IMG/VR virus record: IMGVR_UViG_3300020021_000031
Coordinates: 1-34,026 of that record
Source: a virus
Length of the DNA stretch: 34,026 nucleotides
Reading direction: 5' to 3' (one strand)
Of the stretch, positions 24,171 through 32,214 are shown in pieces. A model generated the notes under the pieces. It worked only from the letters and a program-made list of their open reading frames with translations. It had not been told where the DNA came from and made no database searches. The stretch's first letter is position 1, and each line of letters opens with the position of its first letter. The position numbers were made by a program, and so were the translations under genes.

Positions 24171-24647
24171 ATGGAAGATACTGGACAAAATGTACCTGAA
24201 AGCCCGGAGACTTTGCTTATTCAGCAAAGTCAGCTTAAGCGGGGTCTTAGAAATGTTCAAATGTTCCCAGTTGGGACTGTCGAATTGGATGTGCCGTTTG
24301 GTTTTTGCCGCTGTGATAATGACCGAGGGGTGTTTCATTATAATCCTAACAAAATTGATTCTTTCAAGATAATGGCTTTGAGTGGCCTTAGATGTGAAAA
24401 TCTATTTCTAAATCTTGGGCCTTATAATAAAACTGAGATTGAAAGACGGCATAAGACTGGAGAAGCTTTGAAGTTTATTACGGAATATACAGATTCTGGC
24501 ATAGAGGTAAGAAGTGCCCTAGGGGTTGCTAGTACTTTGGAAGATCAATATTGGTTCTTTGAGCATACTAAAGAACCAGAAAATATTGTTGTTATAGGAG
24601 ACCCACCAGTTCGGGTATCTTCGCATCTAGCTAAACTGAAAGGTTAA
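24171..24647 (+). CDS. 158-aa hypothetical protein
   Basis: 158 residues from ATG 24171, one base after the previous stop; an earlier in-frame ATG (24153) lies inside the upstream gene and is less likely. Mixed alpha/beta soluble protein with normal charge (FGFCRCDNDRGVFHYNPNKI, RRHKTGEALKFITEYT, PENIVVIGDPPVRV). The more acidic, charged composition sets it apart from its Ala/Gly-rich neighbours. No recognised motif. Possibly a chaperone or accessory factor for the flanking ejection proteins; this is guesswork from place alone. Confidence 0.72.
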   Translation: MEDTGQNVPESPETLLIQQSQLKRGLRNVQMFPVGTVELDVPFGFCRCDNDRGVFHYNPNKIDSFKIMALSGLRCENLFLNLGPYNKTEIERRHKTGEALKFITEYTDSGIEVRSALGVASTLEDQYWFFEHTKEPENIVVIGDPPVRVSSHLAKLKG

Positions 24648-24649
24648 AA

Positions 24650-25153
24650 ATGGACACGAATCCTTTTGCTATGAGCCCGAATTCTCCTCAGCAGCAATCA
24701 GCCACACCGAGCTATCTTCAGCCTCAAGGTGCTACTACTTCCATGCCCGGAAATATTAGCAATATGGTTAAGGCTATCATGGCTGGAAATGCTCAACATC
24801 AGATGCAGCAACAGAGGCAAGGTGCCGTAACGGGTGCAAATCCAATGACGACTACGGGTGGGCCATCTGTTGGTGCACCACAGTCCTTGGCACCTCCAGC
24901 GCCCGGTATGGCCCCCGGCATGCCTTCTCCGCCTGCTCCGCCTCCTCCTGTTGATCCGTCAGCAATGACGGGTGGTGCCGGTAGCATGCCTCCTCCTATG
25001 CCGCCTCCTATGGATCCGGGTGGAGCTTTGCCCGGCATGGGGACTGGCATGGCTGGGCCTATGCCCGGCATGGGCATGCCTCAAGATCCTGTAGCACAAG
25101 CTTTGATGTCTCCAATTCCGGGGGCTGGTATGGGGAGCCAATTTGGTGGCTAA
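24650..25153 (+). CDS. Pro/Met/Gly-rich low-complexity protein
   Basis: 167 residues. After a Gln-rich N-terminal third with one plausible helix (NISNMVKAIMAGNAQHQMQQ), the protein becomes Pro/Gly/Met/Ala low complexity (PPAPPPPVDPSAMTGG, MPPPMPPPMDPGG, GMGTGMAGPMPGMGMP). This composition resembles the insert in the portal and linkers in the next protein. Likely a disordered internal virion protein. It overlaps the next gene by 8 bases. Function unknown. Confidence 0.72.
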   Translation: MDTNPFAMSPNSPQQQSATPSYLQPQGATTSMPGNISNMVKAIMAGNAQHQMQQQRQGAVTGANPMTTTGGPSVGAPQSLAPPAPGMAPGMPSPPAPPPPVDPSAMTGGAGSMPPPMPPPMDPGGALPGMGTGMAGPMPGMGMPQDPVAQALMSPIPGAGMGSQFGG

Positions 25154-27566
25154 CGAAGCAAATCTACTTTCTACACCCGAAGGCTATGCGACACCGGGGC
25201 AACTTGCATCAACGCGAGAATATGCCAAGGCGCTGTTGCATGGAAATATGCAGCAACCTGTTAGCCATTGGTCGCAGGGTGTTAGCAACATGGTTAGTGC
25301 TCTTGTGGGTGGTAATCTAGATTTTAATGCCAACAAGAAGCAAAATGAATCTGATGCTGTCAGGGCAGGCAGGATGCTTCCTACCATCCCCGGTTCCCCT
25401 TCTACGCAACCTCCGGGCGGTATGGCACCAACTTCTTTTAGCGGTGACCCGTCGCCTGCGGGTGTAAAAGATACAGGTGGCGACGCTTCTAAGGCCATTT
25501 CAGGCATTGAGAGCGGTGGCAACTATGCCGAGCTTGGCCCAGTCATCCCTAAGTCTGGGGATAGAGCCTATGGCAAATATCAAGTCATGGGCAATAATAT
25601 CCCTGAATGGTCACAAGCAGCACTTGGCAAGCCAATGACCAAGGAGGAATTTTTAGCCAATCCTCAGGCACAGGAAGCTGTCTTCAAGCACAAGTTTGGT
25701 GAGTACACTCAGAAGTATGGCCCGGAAGGCGCTTCCCGCGCTTGGTTCGCCGGTGAAGGGGGTATGAACAATCCTAATGCCAAGGATATGCTTGGGACAA
25801 CAGTTGCTGGCTACAGCAAGAAATTTTCAAATGCTTATGGCGGTGGCGGTGGAGCGCCCCCGGCTGCTCCTGTTGGTGCTCCTGCTGGTCCTGATGGGGC
25901 GCCTCCAACTGTGCAACTTGCAGCAAGCGCTCTGCGTGGCGGTGCCAAACCTCCCGTTATTGGGGGTGGCGGCGGTAATGTTATGCCCGGTGACGCGCAA
26001 CAAGGTCAGCCTTTGATCAATCCAAACCTTATCCAGCGCAAGCCGCAATATACTGAAGGTCAGATGCGTGGCATTCTGGCTGATCCAACTATTTCAGAAC
26101 AAGCAAAGCTTGGGTTGATGCAGCAGTATCAACAGCAGGATCAACCTATCACGATGCCGTACCCCGGCGGTAACGTCATCATTGACCCGCGCGATCCGCG
26201 CAGACAGCAATTTATCCCTGATCTTCAAAAGGGCACCAAGAAACTTGGTGATATGGAAGTGCCTTCCTACAACATAGTTGGCCCCGGTGGAGCAGGTGGC
26301 CCCGGAATGCAGCTTAAACCTATTGAACAAGCTCCGGCAGCGGTTGGGCCTCGAAGTGAGGGGACGCCGCCAGCAGCCCCGACAGGCGGCCCGGCTGGAG
26401 CCCCGCCCATTGTGCCCGTGGTTGCTCAAAACGCACCAGCGGCCCCGACACCGGCCCCTGAGGCGGTTCCAAACACGGGTGGTGTTCAGGTTGCCTCTAA
26501 TGACCCGACTTCAGGTGTGGCAGCCGCAGCAGCGGGAGCTGGAGGGGGCGGTGCCCCGGCTAAAGCTCCAAGTCCGTTTGAGAGCGGTGCCCCCGCCCTT
26601 GCAGCCGCACCGGCAGCAACTGGGCCTTTGGCTGGATTTGCTCAAGCAAAACCTCCGGGTGTTACCGACGAGCAGCTGAAGTTGAATAATTTTGCACCGG
26701 GGGACGTGCAGGATTATACAAACAAGAAAGCTTTTGAGCAGCAAAAGACCTTGGAACTGGAGAAAGGGAAGGCTGATATTGGCGTTAACGCTGATGCTCA
26801 GAAGGAAGCCAATAAACATAGCGCTAAAAACTATGACGATCTTCAAATTTCTGCGAATGCTGCTGCTGAGCAACGAAATAACGTTGCCATGGCACGTAAG
26901 CAAATAGAAGATCCTAATTTTTATGCTGGTATGGGTAATGGTCTTGTTGAAAACTGGAAACGCTTCAAATCAGCTGCGGGTATTGACCCCGATGCAGCAA
27001 GGCCGATGGAGGTCTTCAGAAAGACCACAGCGCAATCAATCATGTCTAATTTGAAAACTGCTTTTGGTGGTTTGGGTCAAATTCGTGTGGCTGAAATCAG
27101 ACTGCAAGAACAAGCCAATGCCAGCACTAGCAATACGCCATCGGCTATTAAAGCCCTTCTTGAAATCACTGATAGGAATGCAGCTAAGGCGCAACAAATT
27201 GGTGAAATGGCTGCCACTTACAAGAATGGTGAAGCCATCATGGATCCAAAGGATCCATCCAAGGTATTGCTTAAAGCAAATGTTGGTCCAGATGGTGAAC
27301 CAATGGAACGCGTTGGTCTTGATTCGCATTGGGACAAGTTTTTGCATCAATATACAAAAGATCATCCTACCTTTAGCAAGGACGAGTTTGATACGTTTAC
27401 TGAAGATTTGAAAGGTCGTAAGGGTGAGAAGGATGTTATTGAGCCTAAGTCTGGTGAGGCCAAATCACTTGGGGCGACAGAGCCGGGAATGACTTACAAA
27501 GGCTATCAGTTCAAGGGCGGTGATCAACACGATGAAAATAATTGGGAAAAGGTTAAGAAAAAATAA
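25146..27566 (+). CDS. Internal virion protein with lytic transglycosylase domain
   Basis: About 806 residues. Start is GTG 25146 (8 bases after GGGGAG at 25132-25137); TTG 25143 is an alternative. After an Ala/Gln-rich N-terminus comes a transglycosylase-like domain (about 115-220): AISGIESGGNYAELG with candidate catalytic Glu (residue 123 counted from 25143), AYGKYQVM, and ASRAWFAGEGGMNN. This is the SLT-type peptidoglycan-opening domain of phage ejection proteins. Then a long Pro/Gly/Ala-rich linker (about 230-500) and a helical C-terminus (about 530-740, with AAEQRNNVAMARKQIEDPNF and FGGLGQIRVAEIRLQEQAN). Probably carried in the head and ejected to cut the cell wall during DNA entry. Confidence 0.83.
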   Translation: MANEANLLSTPEGYATPGQLASTREYAKALLHGNMQQPVSHWSQGVSNMVSALVGGNLDFNANKKQNESDAVRAGRMLPTIPGSPSTQPPGGMAPTSFSGDPSPAGVKDTGGDASKAISGIESGGNYAELGPVIPKSGDRAYGKYQVMGNNIPEWSQAALGKPMTKEEFLANPQAQEAVFKHKFGEYTQKYGPEGASRAWFAGEGGMNNPNAKDMLGTTVAGYSKKFSNAYGGGGGAPPAAPVGAPAGPDGAPPTVQLAASALRGGAKPPVIGGGGGNVMPGDAQQGQPLINPNLIQRKPQYTEGQMRGILADPTISEQAKLGLMQQYQQQDQPITMPYPGGNVIIDPRDPRRQQFIPDLQKGTKKLGDMEVPSYNIVGPGGAGGPGMQLKPIEQAPAAVGPRSEGTPPAAPTGGPAGAPPIVPVVAQNAPAAPTPAPEAVPNTGGVQVASNDPTSGVAAAAAGAGGGGAPAKAPSPFESGAPALAAAPAATGPLAGFAQAKPPGVTDEQLKLNNFAPGDVQDYTNKKAFEQQKTLELEKGKADIGVNADAQKEANKHSAKNYDDLQISANAAAEQRNNVAMARKQIEDPNFYAGMGNGLVENWKRFKSAAGIDPDAARPMEVFRKTTAQSIMSNLKTAFGGLGQIRVAEIRLQEQANASTSNTPSAIKALLEITDRNAAKAQQIGEMAATYKNGEAIMDPKDPSKVLLKANVGPDGEPMERVGLDSHWDKFLHQYTKDHPTFSKDEFDTFTEDLKGRKGEKDVIEPKSGEAKSLGATEPGMTYKGYQFKGGDQHDENNWEKVKKK

Positions 27567-29359
27567 TGGCTGAGACAGAACTGCCTCCATGGGAAGAGGC
27601 GGCCAAAGTTAAGAAAGGGACAGCACCGGACTTGCCGCCGTGGGCAGAAGCTGCGTCAAAATTGCAGCCCCCAGTTGGCTATGGAGAGGATATGGCCAAG
27701 GGGGCTGTCCCAGCTCTTGCCCAAGGTGGTATGGCAGTTGCCGGTATGGGTGGTGATCTTCAGCAATTAGCTAAGGCTGGTTCTGAAGCAGCGACTGCAA
27801 AAGGTATTAATCCTTTTTCTGCTTTGGGTGATGCGTTTGCCAATTCTAGGCTTGGTAAGTTCCTTCAAGAGGATACTGCAAAGCATCCAACTGCCATTCA
27901 GCAGGTGAGCAGCGGGGATATGCCCGGTAATGTTCCATTGCCGACTTCTGCTGGTATTCAGAAAAAGGCTGAAGAAGTTACTGGTCCATTTTACGAGTCA
28001 CAGACTGGCCCCGGCAAAGCTTTGCAAACTGGTTTGCGTGTACTTCCATCCATTGCACTAGGGGGTGGAGGGGTTACGGGTGCTTTGGCTAAATCTGCGG
28101 GTGCTGGCCTTGTTGGTGAAGGTGCTGCGGAAGGTGCTGATGCTTTAAAAGGATACCTACCTGATGCTGCTCAGCCTTGGGCAGAGCCAGTTGCTCGTGC
28201 AGCGGGTGTTATGGCTGGTACTGGTTTGCCAGCTCTTGCCCGTGGGGCGGTTACCCCGCTTCCACTGAACCCTCAACGCACGGCTACTGTGGATGCTTTA
28301 CGGGCAGTTAATCCAGAGCTTGTTCAAGCATCTAGTGCTGGTCAACTGGCTGAAGCCCCGCGTCTAATGGCGATGGAGGGTCGTGCACCAAGCATGGCCA
28401 ATTTGCCGACACGGCAAGGTGAAGCTTATACGCAAGGCGTGATGCGACAAGCTGGTGCCCCCGGTGCGATGTTTGACACGCCCGGACTTGCTCAAGCTAA
28501 AGGAACTGGTGCTCAGCTTGAAGCATTGCGTAATGCCCATAGCATGTCGCCTGCTGAATTTGCCGCGCTGAACCGTGGTGTAAGGCAGGATCAGCGTGAT
28601 TTGTTCCGGTCTGTTGGCAATAGTGAGCCCTATACCAATGTTCGGGATCAGATAGCGCAGGGGCCTACTGGGGGCAATCCTATGCCTCTGAATATGACAG
28701 GTGAAAGATATGGTGCGTTAAAACAGATAACACAAAATGCTGCTGAGGGTGCGCCTACGACACATGAGCGGATGGCTATTACAGGTGTACGCGATCGAAT
28801 GAATGAAGCTTTTCATAATTCAATGCCGCCTGCCGAGGCACAGCGTCTTCGTGATCTTGATCAGCAATATTCAAATTATAAGACCATAGAGAATATTCCG
28901 AGAGAAGCAGGCGGGCGTACCCTTACACCAGATCAAGTTCATCGAAAAGCAGGTGTAGGCAGCCCGCTTGAAACGCATTCGGACAATGCTGCAAGTGTCA
29001 TGCAGCCATTGCCAAGCTCACCTGCTGAGACAGCCAGTCCGCTTATGAAGTTGGCGGGCATGGCTGGTGGATATTTGACAGGAGCAGGAGTTCAAACAGC
29101 CGGTGGCATGGGGCTAGCTCATGCTTTGACTGAAGGCGGTCCTTTGGGTGCTATCGCAGGCCGTGAAGGTGTTGGCCCGGCTATAGATTTCTTGAAAGGA
29201 ACTGCGGCTCGTGCTGTGGCTAGCCCTACAGGTCAAGGGTATTTGAAGAATCAAAGGTGGATGCCTAGCCCAGCTACGGCTCCTACCGATCGCGCAACAC
29301 TTTTACGTCTTTTGATGGCACCACCGACGAACCCAACGATGGTTGGTCCTCAACAGTAG
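27566..29359 (+). CDS. Large Ala/Gly-rich internal (ejection) protein
   Basis: 597 residues, overlapping the transglycosylase gene by one base (TAATG). N-terminus has a duplicated LPPWEEAAK/LPPWAEAASK motif, common in phage ejection proteins. Two Gly/Ala-rich hydrophobic regions (about 150-225, e.g. IALGGGGVTGALAKSAGAGL; and about 490-530, LAGMAGGYLTGAGVQTAGGM) look able to insert in or cross a membrane. Between them is a charged helical part (HERMAITGVRDRMNEAFHN, EAQRLRDLDQQYSNYKTI). Together with the upstream protein it probably forms a DNA-translocation conduit in the cell envelope. Its last 77 bases overlap an opposite-strand gene. Confidence 0.75.
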   Translation: MAETELPPWEEAAKVKKGTAPDLPPWAEAASKLQPPVGYGEDMAKGAVPALAQGGMAVAGMGGDLQQLAKAGSEAATAKGINPFSALGDAFANSRLGKFLQEDTAKHPTAIQQVSSGDMPGNVPLPTSAGIQKKAEEVTGPFYESQTGPGKALQTGLRVLPSIALGGGGVTGALAKSAGAGLVGEGAAEGADALKGYLPDAAQPWAEPVARAAGVMAGTGLPALARGAVTPLPLNPQRTATVDALRAVNPELVQASSAGQLAEAPRLMAMEGRAPSMANLPTRQGEAYTQGVMRQAGAPGAMFDTPGLAQAKGTGAQLEALRNAHSMSPAEFAALNRGVRQDQRDLFRSVGNSEPYTNVRDQIAQGPTGGNPMPLNMTGERYGALKQITQNAAEGAPTTHERMAITGVRDRMNEAFHNSMPPAEAQRLRDLDQQYSNYKTIENIPREAGGRTLTPDQVHRKAGVGSPLETHSDNAASVMQPLPSSPAETASPLMKLAGMAGGYLTGAGVQTAGGMGLAHALTEGGPLGAIAGREGVGPAIDFLKGTAARAVASPTGQGYLKNQRWMPSPATAPTDRATLLRLLMAPPTNPTMVGPQQ

Positions 29360-29525
29360 CTCGTCTGCTATAATCATAAATGGCAGTAACGAGGGCAGTG
29401 GCGTACCAAGCTATGATGCCACCAAGGAAGAGACCATGTCCAAACTCACTAGGTGAGTTGCCGGGCAGCGTGCACCAAAAGTAAGCGATACCAATAGCTA
29501 TTCCGGCTTGTAAAACGTACCACAT
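29283..29525 (-). CDS. Small two-helix membrane protein on the opposite strand
   Basis: 80 residues on the minus strand, with a perfect SD (AAAGGAG, complement of 29531-29537) five bases before the ATG. Two membrane-spanning segments: residues about 4-20 (VLQAGIAIGIAYFWCTL) and about 31-50 (GLFLGGIIAWYATALVTAIY), followed by a charged soluble tail (YDYSRRATVEDQP). It is the only convincing minus-strand gene in the window and fills an otherwise empty 176-base gap, overlapping the 3' end of the ejection-protein gene by 77 bases. Size and topology allow a holin-like or superinfection-exclusion role, but nothing proves either. Opposite orientation suggests different timing from the late genes. 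Confidence 0.72.
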   Translation of the reverse strand: MWYVLQAGIAIGIAYFWCTLPGNSPSEFGHGLFLGGIIAWYATALVTAIYDYSRRATVEDQPSLGSSVVPSKDVKVLRDR

Positions 29526-29545
29526 ATTTGCTCCTTTGTTGGGTT

Positions 29546-29551
29546 GGGAGG
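29546..29551 (+). promoter_or_regulatory. Ribosome binding site pointing to an ATT start
   Basis: GGGAGG lies five bases before ATT 29557, and no ATG or GTG is available at that position. No comparable site precedes the in-frame TTG codons at 29536 and 29539. It is therefore the element that decides the start of the fibre gene at 29557. Confidence 0.55.
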
Positions 29552-29556
29552 CGACT

Positions 29557-30240
29557 ATTCCCCGTAACGGTACAGGAATTTACTTTCTACCCCAGCCACC
29601 GTTTGTGGCTGGTACCGTTATTTCTTCGGCAGCAATGAATAGTGATCTTAGTGATATTACCGCCGCCTTGACTGGTTCCTTTGCTCGTGACGGGCAAAGT
29701 CCTATGACGGGGCAATTCAAAGCTGTTGATGGTGCTTTGGCTGCTCCCGGATTATCTTTCAATAATGAAACTAACACTGGATTTATGAGGATCGGTGTTG
29801 GTCAGATAGGCGTTGTCATCCAAGGTGTGTTAGTCAACACATTCTCTACCGCTGTTATGACAGTATCAGATTGGTGGGACAATACTCAAAGTAAAACGAT
29901 GTTGACCGATGTGATGAATGCTACAGGAGCATTCGTTTCCTTGACTGATGCAGCAACCATTGCTTGGGATAATAGAACTGGAGTTAATTTTACAGTTACG
30001 ATTGGGGCCAGCCGCACTTTAGGCAACATGACTAATCCAGTGGTTGGTCGTTCTGGTATATTAGAGGTTATTGAAGGAGGTGCAGGTGGCTTCACTTTGA
30101 CCTTGAGTGCAAATTACAAGACAGATGTGGGTGGAGGATTCACCATTGACACTGTGGCTGGTCGTAAAAACGGCATCATGTATTTTGTGCGTAGTGCGAC
30201 AGAAGTTTGGCTCTCCTTGCCGTTTAAGGGAGTCCGCTGA
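29557..30240 (+). CDS. Tail fibre protein with shared docking N-terminus; ATT start likely
   Basis: 227 residues if started at ATT 29557, where a GGGAGG site sits five bases upstream. With that start the protein begins (M)PRNGTGIYFLPQ, which aligns with MPRNGSGTYGLPQ of the 31330 fibre. TTG 29536 would add seven residues and has no SD. The first ~85 residues are paralogous to 31330 (FVAGTxISSAAMNSDLSDI, ALTGS, FNNExNTGF, GVGxIGV), a likely docking domain. The remainder (DAATIAWDNRTGVNFTVTIG, SRTLGNMTNPVVGRSGILEV, ...VRSATEVWLSLP) is a beta domain common at the ends of short phage fibres. Overlaps the collagen-like gene as TGATG. Confidence 0.78.
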   Translation: MPRNGTGIYFLPQPPFVAGTVISSAAMNSDLSDITAALTGSFARDGQSPMTGQFKAVDGALAAPGLSFNNETNTGFMRIGVGQIGVVIQGVLVNTFSTAVMTVSDWWDNTQSKTMLTDVMNATGAFVSLTDAATIAWDNRTGVNFTVTIGASRTLGNMTNPVVGRSGILEVIEGGAGGFTLTLSANYKTDVGGGFTIDTVAGRKNGIMYFVRSATEVWLSLPFKGVR

Positions 30241-30719
30241 TGTTTCCCGGAGCAAATGCACAGATTTGTGGTTATCAAATTATTGCAGGATCATCGACTT
30301 TTAATACTGTAGGAACTTTTCCTGTCATTATACCTGATAGATACAAAGTCTATACTGCGACATTAACACCCAGTGGATCGGGTACTCCGGGCGCTACAGG
30401 TACTCCGGGTACTCCGGGAACGACAGCACCGGGCGCACCGGGATTGCCGGGAGCACCGGGCTCCCCCGGTGTGGCGGGATCACCGGGATCAGCGCCCAAT
30501 TTTAATGGTACAACAACGACAACGTCTTGGCCTCGTGGGGATCCCGGAGCACCGGTTCCCGGTGCTACTGTAACAGTACAAGTTTTTGCTGGAGGCGCTG
30601 GAGGCGCTGGAGGTGCGGGAGGCGCTGGAGGTTCTGGATCTCCCGCTGGTACCCCCGGACCTCCCGGTGCCCCCGGTCCAGCAGGTGCTACAGGTGCGGC
30701 AGTCTTAAGTTGGGTATGA
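30240..30719 (+). CDS. Collagen-like phage fibre protein
   Basis: 159 residues. After a ~45-residue N-terminal domain there is a Gly-X-Y run (residues about 48-85, one interruption after G60-T-T) in which 8 of 12 triplets have Pro at Y (GTP, GAP, GLP, GSP). A short non-collagen part (NFNGTTTTTSWPRG) follows, then a strand with a Gly-Gly-Ala block (VTVQVFAGGAGGAGG) and a second short Gly-X-Y run (about 137-154, GTPGPPGAPGPAGATG). Such runs form trimeric collagen helices in phage fibres. Pro-Gly codons here are always CCC or CCG, never CCT or CCA. The gene directly downstream encodes a prolyl-hydroxylase-like enzyme, making this protein its natural candidate substrate. Confidence 0.88.
   Translation: MFPGANAQICGYQIIAGSSTFNTVGTFPVIIPDRYKVYTATLTPSGSGTPGATGTPGTPGTTAPGAPGLPGAPGSPGVAGSPGSAPNFNGTTTTTSWPRGDPGAPVPGATVTVQVFAGGAGGAGGAGGAGGSGSPAGTPGPPGAPGPAGATGAAVLSWV
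30381..30701 (+). repeat. Gly-X-Y (collagen) and Gly-Gly-Ala coding repeats
   Basis: Bases 30381-30494 and 30648-30701 encode the two Gly-X-Y runs, and about 30591-30630 encodes the Gly-Gly-Ala block as a GGAGGCGCT-type 9-mer repeat. Such short DNA repeats are prone to slip, so the number of triplets may vary between related phages. Confidence 0.8.
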
Positions 30720-30732
30720 AAAGGAATAGCGT

Positions 30733-31317
30733 ATGTGGTTACTGCAACCTTTGCCTATGTTTCAATCATGGGGATTTTGGAAAAATGCTTTTGCTCCACA
30801 TGAGTTGCGTCTTTTGAATGGTTTAGGCGAACAATTGAAAATTGAACAAGCGACGGTGGGTGATAATCAATTAGATAAAGAAATTCGAGAGAGTGAAGTA
30901 GCTTGGGTACCAGAGACTGAAGAGTACCGTTGGCTGTATGAAAGATTGTCGGATATTTCTAATCGTCTAAACGAGATGTACTTTCACTTGGATCTAAAAG
31001 CCATTCAACCTTTACAATTTACTGAGTACGATGGAAGTAAACAAGGTTTCTACGGTCAACACATTGATGCAAGTTATGTTCCCGGAGTAGGTTTATTTCG
31101 AAAATTGAGTTTCACTGTTCAGTTATCCAAGCCTGAAGATTATGAAGATGGTGAATTGGTTTTGTATCCTGAATCTTTCGACAAACCGATTAAGGTTGAA
31201 AAAGAGCTGGGATTGATTACAGTCTTTCGTAGTCATATTATCCATGAGGTTAAGACAGTAACTAAAGGTATTCGGAAAAGTTTAGTTGGCTGGATTGAAG
31301 GGCCGTTATTGAAATGA
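30733..31317 (+). CDS. 2-oxoglutarate/Fe(II) dioxygenase, prolyl 4-hydroxylase-like
   Basis: 194 residues with AAGGA eight bases before the ATG. The double-stranded beta-helix fold of Fe(II)/2-oxoglutarate dioxygenases is indicated by the iron triad H110-x-D112 (in YGQHIDASY) and H171 (in SHIIHEVKTV), with R181 (TKGIRKSLVGW) at the place that binds 2-oxoglutarate. The upstream segment (RESEVAWVP... then LQFTEYDG) is typical of the prolyl-hydroxylase branch. The length is right for a single catalytic domain; all key residues are present, so it should be active. It follows the collagen-like gene by 13 bases. The inferred reaction is hydroxylation of Pro in Gly-X-Pro triplets; a free-living or host substrate is not excluded. 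Confidence 0.85.
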   Translation: MWLLQPLPMFQSWGFWKNAFAPHELRLLNGLGEQLKIEQATVGDNQLDKEIRESEVAWVPETEEYRWLYERLSDISNRLNEMYFHLDLKAIQPLQFTEYDGSKQGFYGQHIDASYVPGVGLFRKLSFTVQLSKPEDYEDGELVLYPESFDKPIKVEKELGLITVFRSHIIHEVKTVTKGIRKSLVGWIEGPLLK

Positions 31318-31329
31318 AGGAAGATACAG

Positions 31330-32211
31330 ATGCCTCGTAACGGTTCTGGAACCTATGGTTTGCCGCAGACAGCATTTGTAGCTGGTACTACTATTTCTTC
31401 TGCGGCAATGAACAGTGACCTTAGTGATATTGCTACGGCATTGACTGGTTCGCTCCCCCGCGATGGTCAAGCAGGTATGACCGGCCAGCTTAAGCTACCA
31501 GATGGTAGCGCCGTTGCCCCTGCATTCACATTTAACAACGAATCCAATACTGGATTTATAAGATCTGGTGTTGGTTCGATTGGTGTTATTATCAACGGTG
31601 TTCAGATTTTTGCAATTACCAGCACAGGCATTCCAGGAACTGTTCCTGTAGGAATTTTTGGTGATTGGGCAGGACCAACTTTACCCGCGCTCTGGTTGTT
31701 TTGTTTTGGACAGGCTGTCAGCAGAACAACCTATGCTGCTTTGTTTGCAGCAATTGGAGTTACTTATGGTTCTGGTGATGGGTCAACCACATTCAATGTT
31801 CCTGACGGGCGTGGTTATGCTTTTGTTGGCAAGGACGATATGGGTGGTGCTGCTTCAGGTCGTTTGACAACGGCATTTTATGGAAGCAGCCCAATTGTTC
31901 TTGGTAACCCCGGTGGTTTGCAAAGCCGATCCTTGATCACGGCGAATTTGCCTCCTATAACCCCAACAGGGACAATTGGAATAACTGATCCGGGCCATAC
32001 GCACACCTATAATACCTTGAATGCTGGCGTCCATCAGGACGGTACTCAAGCAGCTGATGTCTTCACTGTGCAAACTCTTCAGACAACAAACTCAGCCGTT
32101 ACGGGCATATCAGCTTCGTTTACTGGCACAGGGGGTGGAGGTTCCAGCACAGCTTTCTCATTTGTTCAACCTTCATTTATCGTCAACAAGATAATTTACG
32201 CAGGGGTATAA
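31330..32211 (+). CDS. Tail fibre with collar domain
   Basis: 293 residues with SD AAGGA. The N-terminal ~95 residues are the docking domain shared with the fibre at 29557. A tail-collar domain follows (about 105-170): VPVGIFGDWAGPTLPALWLF, GQAVSRTTYAALFAAIG, TFNVPDGRG and VGKDDMGG. Then a GHTHTY motif (HxH), like the metal-binding turn in short tail fibres of T4-type phages, and a common terminal motif (FVQPSFIVNKIIYAGV). It is therefore probably a receptor-binding fibre tip. It sits next to the collagen-like and hydroxylase genes. It contains one of the four CCWGG pentamers. Confidence 0.85.
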   Translation: MPRNGSGTYGLPQTAFVAGTTISSAAMNSDLSDIATALTGSLPRDGQAGMTGQLKLPDGSAVAPAFTFNNESNTGFIRSGVGSIGVIINGVQIFAITSTGIPGTVPVGIFGDWAGPTLPALWLFCFGQAVSRTTYAALFAAIGVTYGSGDGSTTFNVPDGRGYAFVGKDDMGGAASGRLTTAFYGSSPIVLGNPGGLQSRSLITANLPPITPTGTIGITDPGHTHTYNTLNAGVHQDGTQAADVFTVQTLQTTNSAVTGISASFTGTGGGGSSTAFSFVQPSFIVNKIIYAGV

Positions 32212-32214
32212 CAG

